Positions 34,841 through 46,782 are shown, counted from the stretch's first letter. The stretch: 64,000 bases of DNA from Hymenopellis radicata (GCA_015501595.1 JADNRX010000272.1:1-64000); one strand, 5' to 3'. Notes: a model not told the origin generated them from the sequence alone. Made by a program: numbers and translations.

Positions 34841-35852
34841 CGCGACTGTACTACTAGTAGTAGTACTAGTGTTCTGAATCCAGAGGTGATGGATCACAAG
34901 TAACCAGACACACTCCCACCAGAAGAACCCACACCATCTCCACCGAACACACGTCCTCCTCTTGACGCGGACATCCACCCAGGCAAGCACCATCCTCAAG
35001 CTGCCTCACCCCACGCGTGTCTCCTCATGTTCCTCCCGACTCGTCACGCGACATGGGTGGCAATCTCTTCAAAGGCACCTCCCCTCAGCTGTGGACGTCC
35101 TGAAGAGACAATCAAGTCTCCGGCAAAACTGAGTGAAAGATTCACTCACGAAATGGGAACCTCGCACCCGTAGCCTCCAGTACTCAACATCCGATACCAC
35201 GGCAGTATAAATTATCGATTCGTATCGCACAAACGATCCTATGAAGCCGGCATTCCGCAGCCTGGAATTCCGTCCAGCGCGCCAACGTTAAACAACAACC
35301 AAAGGCCTGTCCACGATATTGCGGGCATCTCGATATCATTGTCCGCATCCTAAATGTTCTCATTGTCGAGTCTAATAGTAGTTTTGGTACTAGAAAGAGT
35401 CTAAAAGGCAAATATCAACACCTCAATTTCAATGTCAAAAGAGAGGACTCACGGCGGGATGCAGAAATTTCGAGCATGAGAGCCTCTATTATTATACCGT
35501 CAAGATTGAGATCAGATACCTAGACAGTCGACGAGACATGATTGCAAAGGTGTCGGCACCAGCCTGGTAAAAGCGGTTGCTGTTGCCGGACGTACTGGAA
35601 GGAGAGCCGAGGCGTAGCCATCGATTCGGAGTCTAGATATATCCGACAAGATGAGCCCTATGTCATTGGGATGGGGCTCGTCGTTGACCCCTCACAAATA
35701 TTTACAGCTTGAACATTTGGCATGTAGGTGGTATTAAAGGCGACGACATCGGGGAGAGGAAGCGAGAGGACAGCCGAGAAGCTTTAAATGTCACCGCATG
35801 TCCGAAGAACGTGCGGCGGAGAGTACCAAAGCAAGGAGGTTGAAAAATCGAG

Positions 35853-36080
35853 CTATCTGGATGATGGTGATGAAGAGATAAGATCGTAAGCAGCGTGATA
35901 GAATGGGACATACCTGTAGGCGATGCGTACCCCATGAATGAATTTTGGGAGAGAGGCTTGGAGAGCGTCTTCGAGCATGTTGGAGACGGCGGTGAATATG
36001 GATAGATTTATGATCAGCCAGAGGGAGGCGAGGAAAGCGTTGAGCCATGCAGTGGTTTCTGGAGTTGGAGATGATCTATA
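35853..36080 (-). pseudogene. SMP/tricalbin-like exon fragment, unit B
   Basis: Counterpart of 29983-30206, nearly identical in its core (AFLASLWLIINLS). Confidence 0.6.
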
Positions 36081-37391
36081 AAAGTGTGTATAGTAATGTT
36101 GGAAATAATAAGTACATACCGGTTGGCGATCATTATCTGGTTCTGGGTATGAGTTTGATTCAAGAACTCGCAAGCAGTATTCCGCCCCGTGGCATGGCGT
36201 TGACGACGTCCTCCGGCGTTCTTAGCAGCGCGACATTAGCATTAGGGATCAGATACATCTCTATATATCTTGGTGATGGACTCGACAAAGGCCGAGGTGA
36301 TACGACGGCTTGATGAGGGTCGAACGAGGAGGGGGTGGTCCCAAAATAGAATCTGCCTCGGTAGGTTTGGCGTCCGAATTTGGATCTGCCTCGGTTCAAA
36401 AATAGCACCAGAGGTGCCTCGATATGACCAATTTTCCCATTTGCCCCTGTTTGGTCGCTCTGCCCTCAAACTCGAATAACTGCCAGTGTTTCAGGATATC
36501 CAGCACATTCCCTGATATGAAAGATTATTTTTTCGTTGTTGTTATCAGTTCATGCCCACGAGGAGCCACCAGGACCTGGACGACCTTCAATTACGCAGGA
36601 CGGAGAAACACCGTGTCGAAATGGACCCAAGGAATAAAATAGTAATAAAATACGCTCGTTCAACGATGGCCAAAAGCCAAGGACAAGAACAATTCCCTCC
36701 GTGGATCCAATGCAGCTGCTCTCCAGTGGGCAAAAGAAGACTGTGCTCGGTAATACGGACTTGCTCGCGTCTTATGGCTTTGAAGGCACCTGAACGCGCT
36801 GCTGCCCCTTGAAGACGGGAAACGTGCTTGCATCTCAAATGCGAATGACGGTCTAAGTACCCCTATCGGCGTCACTCGCCAACGCCTAAACGGACAGCAA
36901 ATAAGCATATTGAACGAACGCTAAAGCTCGGAAAAGCTAGCCTTCTGAGTGCCTTTACGCGCTTGGACATCAGTTGCCATCATCCGGACAGGGCCCGGGA
37001 GCACCTACGATTAGGTGAAATCTGCTGGCTCCGATGGTTATACAGGTTTGCACTGGATCCCTGATGCCTCCTTGGGCAGCGCAAAGAGTCGGACACACAG
37101 GTTCTTGGTGCTCGACTTTAGGTTCTTAAATCACGATCGGCGTGTTTGTTGCAATGCTGCATTGCTATTCAAACCATCTTGTCCACTGATGGTAAGTACA
37201 GCAACGAACTCCATTCGTATTTCCTTAGCTCCACCTTGGGCTCATGCAGCTCTTGCACTTTCAAACGGCAACCCACACCCTCGATTTCGAGATCACGTTA
37301 TACCGTTTGTGATACTTACTTATAAACTGCTTCTCTTCGTGCATAGGTTTCCCATCCGCGGTTTGCTGCGATACCCCACGCTCCTTGCAAC

Positions 37392-38493
37392 ATGCTGATC
37401 TCACTCATCACTTCGGCACTTCTGCCTCTCATCGCCCTTGCCGCGCCTCTAACGGAGCGCGACATCGAGGAACGCTCTATCTCGGGCGTCATCATCGACT
37501 CAGATTTCCCCGATCCGACGTGGTATCAAGTGGGCGATTCTTACTGGGCTTTCTCGACTACGAGTGGTGGCCTGCACGTCCCCATGGCCAAGTCGTCTGA
37601 CTTTAAGACCTGGACGCGTGTTGAAGGATACGATGCCCTCCCCACAGTCGGTGCATGGAGCACCGGCAACGGTGTCTGGTCTCCAGATGTCGTTCGCGTA
37701 GTACGTTTCCTCTCAGTCACCATCTCCAACAACAACGTTACTGATACAACACTTTCATCAGGGAAACGGCTTCTACATCATGTACTACTCTGCCGAAAGC
37801 ACCAGCAAGACGCCCACCGGCAAATCCGCCCACTGCTTCGGCGCCGCGTGGTCCACGACGCCCCAGGGCCCGTACACGCCCCTCGGGGACGACGCGATCC
37901 AGTGCCACCTCGACCAGGGCGGCGCCATCGACCCCGCGGGGTTCCAGGACCACACCGGGCGCCAGTTCATCGTGTACAAGATCGACGGGAACAACATGGG
38001 CAACGGCGGGAACTGCAACAACGACGTCGCGCCGATCCACTCGACGCCGCTCATGCTGCAGGAGGTGGACCCGAAGGACGGGTATAGCCGCATTGGGGAC
38101 CCCGTGCAGATCCTGGACCGCGGCGACGCGGACGGCCCGCTCATCGATTCGCCGAGTCTCCTGCATCTGCCGTTGTCGAGTGCGGCGGGCGGGTATATTT
38201 ATTATTTGTTCTTTAGTAGCAACTGCTACTCAGGGGGCTTGTACGATACGAGCTATGCGACGAGTGTCAATGGAGTTACGGGCCCGTATGTCAAGTCGAG
38301 TGCGCCGCTGATGGTGACAGGGACGGCGGGGTTGTATAGTCCTGGAGGATTGGATGTGGAACCGGGAGGATATAGGGGGATGTTCCATGCCGACCAGGCT
38401 ACGTCTGCGGCGGTGAGAGTGGCGAGGACGGGCACGCTCACGTTTGATGTGGGCGCGAGGACTGTTTCTATTGAAGGGGATGAATCTCAGTAA
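37392..38493 (+). CDS. Secreted GH43 family glycoside hydrolase, copy C
   Basis: Exons 37392-37700 and 37762-38493 give 346 residues, same length as copy A. The signal peptide, Asp41, WSPDV and Asp160 are kept. At position 232 the usual acid Glu is Asp (GAT at 38146-38148, context LIDSPSLL). In GH43 this Glu donates the proton, so an Asp there is expected to reduce or change activity. The 61-bp intron is not a multiple of three, which confirms that splicing is required. The frame is otherwise fully open, implying that the protein is still selected or the duplication is young. Confidence 0.85.
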
Positions 38494-38698
38494 TTATACC
38501 TATCATTAACATTTCTTTTTATCATTATTAATTTAAAATAGCCGCTCGAAAGCTGCCTTCACACAACGCCAGAGACTCAGTGTCGCTAACAGTGGCTACA
38601 TCCGTACTGAATAATATTCTACTACTGATCAGTGGTGTTGAAGACAGATTGGCCATGTAAAAGACGAGTAGTAAGTAGTAACAGCAGAGCAAAGTAAC

Positions 38699-39283
38699 CT
38701 ATTCATTGTCAAACGAGGGACCAACACGATACCACGTGAGCTCGGACGCCTTGTTCTGGGGAACTCTGAGGACCTCGACGGCAGCGTCAATGACTTGTTC
38801 TCTGAATTCCTCGAACGTCTCCATATGGGTAGGGAAGTTGATCGTAATCTGATAAAGCGCGTCTCCATTGGGCATGAAGTGCATCTTTGGACGGTGGCAA
38901 TGACTAGTACAAAAGCTGAACAGTCTACAGCAAGTACTTGGAATAGAGACGTACGGGAGCTCCTTGGCGTACCGCCTCCACCTCGGGTTTACCCACGCCG
39001 TCTGCGAGTCGCACATGGCATTGTACGTCTTGCCATCCCACTCACTCTGCGCGTAAAAGTGGCAATGGAGGTCCCATTCCTCAAACAGCCAACCCAAGGA
39101 ATAAAACGGTGCGACGTGATTATCCACGACGGTGTTGTAGACTAGCGGCGTGGCGCATGCCGGAAGGGTCTCGGGGAACACCTCTTTGCTAATTAAGGAG
39201 TGGCCAAGTACATAAGATACATTGCGGAGCGGACAAGTGCGAACGTACAAAGTCCGAGTCGTTGCTCGAGTCTTGGGCGCCAT
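38699..39283 (-). CDS. Unknown protein gene, full copy in unit C
   Basis: Starts MAPKTRATTRTLYVRTC at 39283 and ends at TAG 38699. One intron lies at about 38880-38955. Segments include FYSLGWLFEEWDLHCHFYAQ, TAWVNPRWRRYAKELP and THMETFEEFREQVIDAAVEVL, so it is Trp/Tyr-rich with a helical end. Two frames overlap near the intron acceptor and the exact junction is uncertain. No family recognised. Truncated copies sit in units A and B, so this is probably the source gene. Confidence 0.5.
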   Translation of the reverse strand: MAPKTRATTRTLYVRTCPLRNVSYVLGHSLISKEVFPETLPACATPLVYNTVVDNHVAPFYSLGWLFEEWDLHCHFYAQSEWDGKTYNAMCDSQTAWVNPRWRRYAKELPYVSIPSTCCRLFSFCTSHCHRPKMHFMPNGDALYQITINFPTHMETFEEFREQVIDAAVEVLRVPQNKASELTWYRVGPSFDNE

Positions 39284-39757
39284 TGGTAACACAAATTCTG
39301 GTGGTAGCTTCACTCAGGATTAGAAATGTCTTGCGGACCATGCACGTGCGAGACGTGCAAGGTGGCGATGTTGACAGTCCTTCTCTCCTGTACAAGCTGA
39401 ATGAACATTTAAATGACCAGCCTGCATGCAAGCTTGACATCTTGAAGAATACCTGGCCAATGCAAACCCAAACGTGAAAGAAACCAAGAAAAATCAGGAA
39501 TCAGAGCAGCTCTATCCGCGTGCTCAACCCGAATAGATATCATTGTTACACAGAGCAGGTGGCGACTGGAGAGAGCAGAAACAGATACAGTACACTAATA
39601 GATTCTGGGCTGCCCAGTCAATACAAAACGGACGAGCAACATTTTAGAACATTCAACGACGCTGTGCGCCCGACCTCGCAGATCTTCTCGGTGATTCAGA
39701 AGGCGCAGGAAGGACATGAGCTGATGAAGCGCGTTAGTGACAGTCTTTCATTCATCT

Positions 39758-41431
39758 TCATCGATGGCACTGACCACCGTCTGTGCGCTGGCGCCGTGAA
39801 GATCGTCCTTCGACCTCCTCCTCCTCCTCCTCAACCTCGTCGCGTCTACGCTTCGAGCCGCTAGTGGAAGGGGTGGTGAAACGAACACCAGTGGAGCGCG
39901 AGGTAGTCGCTGAAAGGAAGTCGCGTAAGTAAAGGACGTCTTGACCGAGCTAACGGATATCTCACCTTTTGAGGTCGCATCGTCAGACGTCGAATTTCCA
40001 TCTTCCATCAACGTATCCTCATCATCAGCCGACGACTCCCTGACCACGGACCCGTCTTCATCAGAGTTCACCACCGTCGTCTCATCAGCGTCTTCGCGGC
40101 GCGTCAGTAACCCATGCTTTCGGTCAGAGCCGATAATCACACCTTTGACAACAAGGCAAGATTTCACGGATCGTCCCTCCTGCTTCTTCATCTCAGCCTC
40201 CCGGAACTTGACCCACTCAGCGCCGACGTGGTGGACAACGCCGTCCGGGTCAGTGTAGTCGGATTGCGCAGAGGGCCATGTCTCGGAGTCATAGTCAAGC
40301 CCCCAGAGCTGCGCCGGAGACCACTGCTTCAGCTGCATCTCGCGATATTCGTCGTTTTGGAATTCCCAAGCTAAGTGGACATCAACAAAGATGACAGGCG
40401 GCTTGTGAATGTGCACTTACGACGTCCTTCGCGACCTCCATCCTTCTCCTTGAAATTGGGTACTGGAAATAGGTTAGTAAAATGTTGATACGCGGCTGGC
40501 ATTTGAGACTCACCATTTTCAGTCCAGCATTGTTCAAACAAGACTTTATCGATTGGGGCCCACCAACAAGGGAATTTCTTCGCGGCATTATTGGGTCCAT
40601 CTGACATGCTACGTTAGTGATCAGACAGACACATGAAGTTGGAGTTTTACTAACCAAACGCTTTCGTCCACGGCGCGTATGACAGATCTGTTAATTCGCG
40701 CTCAGCCACGCCATCGAGATTGGTGCGTCCGCGAGTCCGCATCAGAGAGCAAGCTGTACAAGTTGAAGAAAAAGAAATTATTAATAAGTCATGATTGGGA
40801 TTGGAGGAAGGTTGGGGAGCACTAACGAAGAGGAAAAGCAGGCGTGCGCTTCTGGAGCAGCTCAAGACGAGCGCGGTGGAGATCGTATTTCTCCTTATCC
40901 TCGACAGGGTATTCGTCTTCTTTGCTGATGCCACCTGGATGGGCGGCGACATAGCCGCTACTCATCTCCTGCGCTCCTACACGGATGACTCGCAGGTCGT
41001 TTGGCTTGATGTCGGAGAAGTCATCCTGAGATGTCGATGGGACTGCTTCCGTAGTCGGTTGATTTGTGTCGATGGGAGGGTCAACAGATTCGGCGGGAGT
41101 GGATGTGCTTCCGACCGGTGTGGGATTAGAGACGGTGGCATTATCTGAAGAGCTCAAGGTAAGTGTAAGGATCAACGATGGACGCATGGACATACCGTTC
41201 TCCTCGACATCCTTCGCGTCTTTCGCCGCCTTCTTTCCCTTCTTTCCTCGCGCTATGAACGTTCACGTCAGACAGAACGCGAGACGTTGGATACAGTCAC
41301 GTACCCTTGCTTGTAGTAGCGGCGGTAGACTCCTCAGCATCTGAACCCTTCTTCTTCTGGACCTTTGTCTTCTTCGTCCGCGTCGATTGTTCAGCAGCCT
41401 CAGTCTGCTTCTTGCTCGATCTCGGGGCCAT
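39758..41431 (-). CDS. Lys-rich/acidic protein of unknown function, probably nuclear
   Basis: About eight exons from MAPRSSKKQTEAAEQSTRTK (41431) to a stop at 39758, roughly 440 residues. The N-terminus is Lys/Ala/Ser-rich (KKTKVQKKK, RGKKGKKAAK). The middle is a well-conserved-looking globular part (WTKAF, FPCWWAPIDKVLFEQCW, QLKQWSPAQLWGLDYDSE, WVKFREAEMKKQ). The tail is acidic then basic (VEEEEEEVEG, SSRRQR). Introns are 45-75 bp with normal GT-AG ends. No family name could be assigned; nuclear location is inferred from composition. Only its last exon was duplicated into units A and B. Confidence 0.7.
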
Positions 41432-42060
41432 GTCTAGTAAACAACTTGCAAATCGATGGGATGGCTTATGGTGGTGGGGGTGGTTAAAGTGAAGAGAGAG
41501 CGAGCACCATTGTTCGCCAGTTTTGTAGTAGTGGGTCCCTGTACGCGCTTTGACTGATGGGCTATTTGACTCTTGTTACCGTATCGGGAAGTCGGGCCAC
41601 AGCGAACAATGCGCCAGCAAAGGCCCTCTCCCGGGTCTTGGACCATGGGCTCGGCGGATACTTTGTTCAACGGCTAGTAATTGCAAAGGTGCGCTGCCTT
41701 GGACTGGCGGATGGTTGACCGCCGACTTGAATTCTTTTGCTACTGTGGGCTGTGAATCCAACGAATCTCCAACACGGTTCGTTCATACTACTCACAATAG
41801 AGTGACTATGCTCGACGACGGGTGGTCGTAGAGACTGCGTTGTCCCGGAAAGTGAAAACGGTCATAACGGATTTGTCCTTGGATGTCCATGGCCATGCGA
41901 GCATCGATCCTTTCCGTACGCACGGCGGTGTACCCAATCACCGTCTCATGAAATAGGCTTCAAGACGATATGGCGCGATTTTATCTGGTCAAATTCGCTG
42001 CCAGGAATTCATGGTAGAAGGTAGGCAAGCGCACGGCCCGAAGGTTACCGTCAAGAGTCT
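41432..42060. other. Spacer upstream of the MITE
   Basis: No gene recognised; probably holds the promoter of the minus-strand gene at 41431. Confidence 0.4.
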
Positions 42061-42505
42061 CAGGACCCCGGCCTATGCCCTAAGAGGTTACGTACCGAAA
42101 TGCCCAAATTTTGGCACTTCCGTACGTAGGCTTTTTGGGTACTTCCGTACGGATTTTGGCCAAGGGATGGTCATTTTGGAGTACTTCCGTACGAAGTTTT
42201 GCTCACAACCTCCTGCTGCATACCCCCACCATTCGGCCTCCATGTGGCGGCGAGTATGAGTTATGGCTGACCACTGTGCACGATGGGCTCAGCACACGCC
42301 CGGGTTTTCCCTGGGAGCCAGTTCCGTACGTTATTTGGGACATAACCTTGCCCAGACGGGCGACTTCCGTACGTGAGTGTGCACCCAACCTAGTCAGCAA
42401 TTTGGCCTCTTCCGTACGTCGATTTACCCGAACATGGCACCCATTTTTTGACCATTTCCGTACGAAAACGGCCCGTAACCTCTTAGGGCATAGGCCGGGG
42501 TCCTA
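42061..42505. mobile_element. MITE built on repeated TTCCGTACG words
   Basis: Ends AGGACCCCGGCCTATGCCCT (from 42062) and its exact inverse ending at 42504 form a ~31-bp inverted repeat. The interior contains seven copies of TTCCGTACG, all in the same orientation, about 25-135 bp apart (near 42118, 42144, 42187, 42321, 42365, 42410 and 42455). Flanks AGAGTCTC and ACTATCTC match at only 5 of 8 bases, so the target duplication is decayed or absent. No coding capacity. Confidence 0.75.
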
Positions 42506-42719
42506 CTATCTCACGATCCCAAGTCAAGCTTATTGTTCCAGTATTGTTCCTTGAATCCTTGTATTGTTCCACACAACCAGGAAACCAATTCCCACACCAC
42601 TTCCGCGCCTTAAATAATGCTTAGTATTGTGTTCTACTCTCGATGCGTGAGTGTGGTATAATACAAGAAAACAAAATAAGCGTGAAAAAGCAATGTACAA
42701 GGAGGGAATTGAACGAGAT

Positions 42720-44100
42720 TCAGACCACTTCAAACCCTAATCTCCTCCAATCACTCGCAGTCACGTTCACGCCCTCCCAGTCCTCCAGATACACACCGCG
42801 CCCACGACACCGACTCCACACCTGGTGCCAAAAGTGCACCGTGTCCAAATCAGTCTCCTTCTCCCGCCGCACACCATGCAGTCCCCGACCCATATCACGC
42901 ACATATCGCAAACTCGGAAAAGCCTCGCGCCGCAGTAAACTGCGCATCTGCTCGAGCAGCACAAAATCACCGCGCACGATGTCACGGATACCGATCAACT
43001 TGAGCGTCGGATGTGCAGGGAGTAGGACGTGTGGTGCAATCCAATCCGGAGATTCCCAATTCCACTCGGCATTGGCGGAGCAGATGAACTCGGAGAGATT
43101 GGGAAGAAGCTTGGCCAGATCGGGACGCACATTAGGCGCGGAAGGGGTGAGATAGTGTTCCTCGAGGATGGACGAAGAAGAGTGCCCGAGCTCTAGCTGG
43201 ACAATGTTCTTGCCATGAGCCTCGAAGAAATTGGTGAACGCCGGAGAAGAATAGCTGAAATCAGGTGAAAGGAGGGAGAGATTCCGCAGCGCGGGGAGGG
43301 TCCATGTGGCAAGTAGTGAGAAGGTATTTGAGCATAGCGATGTTTTTAGTGTTTGTAAGTGGGGCAAATGCAGTGGCTGGACCACGATAGCCGGTGGTGT
43401 GAACGATCGTGAGTGTGATGACGCATGGAAGTTGAGTTCGAGGAACATAAGGTTTTCCAAAACAGAAAAGAATGGCATAGATGTGTTGGCGACGCCTCAT
43501 ACGAGGTCCAGGACAGGCGGCGGAGGTTATTGGGGAGGGACTGGAACAGGTCGTCGGGCGTGCATGTGTCCTCGAGAGGGGTGTTCACACTGAACACCGT
43601 CAGACGATGGACCTTTGGTCGCTGTAGATCGCCAAGGAGGGCGCCTTGTCAAGAATGATCCGGAGATGGGTAGGATTACATTTATCAAGGACCGTTGTTG
43701 TTTCGACATGGAGCCGACGGAGCCACCGGCCGTACGGCCGAGCGGAGAGGTCCGGGCGAGAAGGGCGGCGTGCCCCGCCCGACTAACCCAGACGTACTCG
43801 TACATAAACTCGAGGGCCCAGATGTGCCACTGACGGCTGACGAGGCAGATGGTAGTTTTTCTGACGCATACTGGCATGATAAGCCGCCAACCGCAGCTGC
43901 ATCGAGTGCGGCGGGTCAAGAAACGACACGGTATGGGTGGTATCTAGCGGGTCGGGATTGGAGAGGGTGGCGTATCGGATGATGAGGATCCACAGTTCTG
44001 ACGGTAAACGCGGTGCATCGCCTGAGGGTTGAGGGATACCGTTCCTCCGGCGGTGCTGTTTCCGCTGGAGGGTACGAAGGAGAGTCGCAAAAGATGGCAT
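42720..44100 (-). pseudogene. F-box protein gene with four frameshifts
   Basis: Starts MPSFATLLRTLQ at 44100 (an upstream ATG at 44181 is possible) and ends at 42720. The F-box is RLPSELWILIIRYATLS, followed by ICLVSRQWHIWALEF and a long LRR-like region (LRRLSW, FSVLENLMFLELNF, LPALRNLSLLSP), as in the large F-box family of mushroom fungi that recruits targets to SCF ubiquitin ligases. Four one-base changes break it: an extra A in the A-run at 43856-43860, and lost bases in short C/G runs at 43749-43750, 43632-43633 and 43495-43496. All lie in homopolymers, so assembly error is as likely as decay. No introns are seen. Confidence 0.65.
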
Positions 44101-44181
44101 TTTACTGTACAAAGCGATATCAGCCGCAGCGACGATGACGAGGAAAAGGACAGCGTACGGTAAAGAGTGCTTGGAATGCAT

Positions 44182-45945
44182 TTTGACGGGATTGAGGTCA
44201 CCTCGGGGTCGGCTATAAGATTGTTTCTGGATGGGCCTCGGTGAGTAAAGGGTTCGTTTCCCCATCGAATCAAAAGGGCGTACGTTAACGAGTGTTGGTC
44301 GGGCTTTTTCGTGGGTATTGTGGTCGCAGGAAGATGGTAGGAATCCTATGTAAGATGAAACGAAAACACGATGAGCACGTCGCAACCGTTTGGCGATGAC
44401 GACGAGCAACTCACCCAAATGGCGCAGTTGAAAGAGGTTGTCAGAGGTGGACGTCGCTGCGCTGTTCAAGAGCTGAGCTCGCTGCCCACGTTGTGGTAGG
44501 AAAGAAACCGTAAAGTCAGCTGGTCCGCCATCAATTATCACGCTTATTGAATTTCCAAGTATTGTTCCGCCGGTCACTCGTCCCTTCCACTTATCTCGCC
44601 TGCATGGAGATACATTCCTTCTCATCTTCATTTATCCACAATTAAAAACATTATATCACCTTCACAGTAGTCCCCAGATTCGCCGCCCCGTCCGTTACAG
44701 CTTGTCAGCCTTCAATCTTCTGTCGGTTTACTGTCAATGATGCGCCCTGGCATGATTCTCCGCGGGTCGAAATCGGACAGGGAGCATGAGAACAGCACTG
44801 CCTGCTCGGAGCCGCAGGGATGAACGACAGGAGCACTCCATGTCGGCTTCTTGACTCTTTGTCTGCTCTCTTTAGGAATATTCTGCCTGTCCCGGGTCAT
44901 TCATCACTGCCAGCCGCTGCTCGATTCGCTCCGACTTGATTTACTGATCTCGGCATCCATCGGGGCCAGTAACTCTCAGTTTCGTCTCACAACTCAACCT
45001 CTCAGATGAGAGCTCTAATGTACAAGTCTCACAGCGGGGTTAGCTTGAACCTGCACTTCTCGAAACACCGGGTCATCCAACTCTTTCCAAGTTCTAAAAA
45101 CATATCCCTTGACCACTTGACGCGACCGCTCTTCCGTACCCGCTCATCTGCTGACTGTTTTCTTCTGACGATGATACGGGGACCTTCACTTTGGCTCGTC
45201 GATTGCCCTTCTTCGGCTCCTCCGTATTTCTCGAAACTACATACCGTTATTCCCTCTCGTCACAGATGTAGCATGACATTCCTTGCCTCAATGCCCGAGT
45301 TCTTGCCTCGTCGAAGCTTCAAGGATACATAGATCATCCTCAACGTTACAGTACATCGGCCAGTGGGGTCATAAACTGTAACTCTGACACAGCTAGCTTC
45401 AAGTTCTAGAACCCCCTAGGTCAAGCGCTTGCCACCGACCCTTGCCTCCACAACACCGCTTGACTTCTTGCTAATATCTGAGTCTCAAATGCTTCTCGCC
45501 TATACTTCCTACTCTCCATGCAAGCTAGTCCTAGTCCGCCTCTCGGTCCTGTTCCCTCGCTCGGCGGAAAACATTGACATGCCCCTCGTCAAATGGGGAC
45601 ACGGCTTCACACCCTTCAATTATGCGTAGATCACCGTCAAGCCATCGGGCAGTAACTCTCAGTTGAAGTTATTCGCATAGTGTCGTCGAGTATAACTGAA
45701 AGCGATACGCATTGCGAGGAAATTCTATGAGATACACGTACCACGGTATTGATCTCCATGCAACACTTACTCGCCACCGCGAACAAGCACTCACTGACAC
45801 CGATGCGCATTCACAGTTCCCTACACAATCTCAACCTTGGCCACAACAGCCTTATACTCCCCTTGCACCGTCGGCGGGCCTACAACATCTACACCGAGGC
45901 GCTATTACACCACAATCCATCAGTCAGTCACGATCAACCCAAACT
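44182..45945. other. Spacer without a recognised gene
   Basis: Several open frames exist but none has a family motif or a consistent exon structure. Confidence 0.4.
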
Positions 45946-46354
45946 CAACCTTCAAATCTACTGACCACGATATCCCCATCCTTAACCTCAACAGGCGCGC
46001 CGCCCGTAACCTTGACATCATTGATGTACGTTCCATTGAACGACTCCAGGTCCTTGAGGTAGACCTTGCCCAATGATGATGATAACATCAGCCACAGACT
46101 CCACGATTACGAACCTTGCCATCGTCTCCCAAGAAAATCTCTGCGTGTTCGCGACTCAACACACACGCGTCTTGATAAGAGAAGATCCCATTCTCCGCGG
46201 TACACCCAATCCCGTCATGTTCACGGCCCAGCACCTTCGCCTCTGAGACGTCCAAAGCCTTGACAGGGAACGGTCCGTTGGCGGTAGGTATAAGCCTAAC
46301 GGCGCTACCCGCAATAGACGCCCGGACAACCACAGCTTTACACTCCGTTACCAC
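45946..46354 (-). pseudogene. FHA-domain gene copy 2, no clear start
   Basis: Exon 45946-46064 encodes VYLKDLESFNGTYINDVKV and a VEVKDGD end; exon 46115 to about 46354 encodes VLGREHDGI and LSREHAEIF. These are the GR, SxxH and NG blocks of a forkhead-associated phosphothreonine-binding domain. The 50-bp intron (46065-46114) sits at the same place as in the neighbouring copy. No ATG occurs in frame before the domain, so this copy is probably truncated at the 5' end or has an unseen first exon. Confidence 0.55.
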
Positions 46355-46412
46355 TCTCTCGAGGTCAATCCCCAGGCGCTGACAGCATTATTAGCCTTAG
46401 GCTTCGCTGGCG

Positions 46413-46782
46413 TCATCGTACAAGGCTTACGAGCGTGTCGCCACTCTTTACCTCAACTGGCGCATCCGAGTCGACTTTGACCTCGTTGAGAAAGGTGCCG
46501 TTGGATGAGCCAAGGTCTTTGATGTAAACCTTGTGTAATAATACGGTGAGCATTATCAACATAAACGAAGTGACGCCCCCAAACCTTTGCCTTATCTCCC
46601 ACAAACAGTTCAGCGTGGCGTCGACTAAGCGTCTGCGCTAGCTCGCAAGGGAAGAATCCATTCTCGTCAGTGCACACGATATCATCGTGATTGCGCCCTA
46701 GCGTCACTTTTGCTGACGCGTCGGTGAGATGGAGAGCCTTGGGAGTGTATGGAGCTGTGGGTGTGAGGATAACAGTAATCAT
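46413..46782 (-). CDS. Stand-alone FHA-domain protein, 104 residues
   Basis: Two exons (46585-46782 and 46413-46529; 55-bp intron) give MITVILTPTAPYTPKAL through VTLGRNHDDI, LSRRHAELFVGD and DLGSSNGTFLNEVKV to a stop at 46413. The Gly-Arg, Ser-Arg-x-His and Asn-Gly residues that bind phosphothreonine are all present. The protein is just one FHA domain with no partner domain, unusually small for the family. It may act as a soluble phospho-peptide binder. It is tandem with a decayed copy about 60 bp downstream on the same strand. Confidence 0.75.

Larger units (their letters stand above)
30541..36424 (+). repeat. Tandem array unit B (~5.88 kb)
   Basis: Second direct repeat, same layout as unit A including the MITE and the SMP-like exon. 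It differs from A and C by many one-base gaps in homopolymers, in coding and non-coding parts alike. Confidence 0.9.
36425..39923 (+). repeat. Tandem array unit C (~3.5 kb)
   Basis: Third repeat. It matches A and B from its start through GH43 and the first part of the downstream genes, but lacks the MITE and its surrounding repeat. It diverges from A/B at about 39923, inside the last intron of the next gene, where C continues into the complete gene. C is therefore the likely ancestral arrangement. Confidence 0.85.

Noticed and set aside
44182..44631. Upstream extension of the F-box frame
   Set aside because: The extra residues resemble no F-box N-terminus and an ATG occurs at 44100 just before the conserved part.
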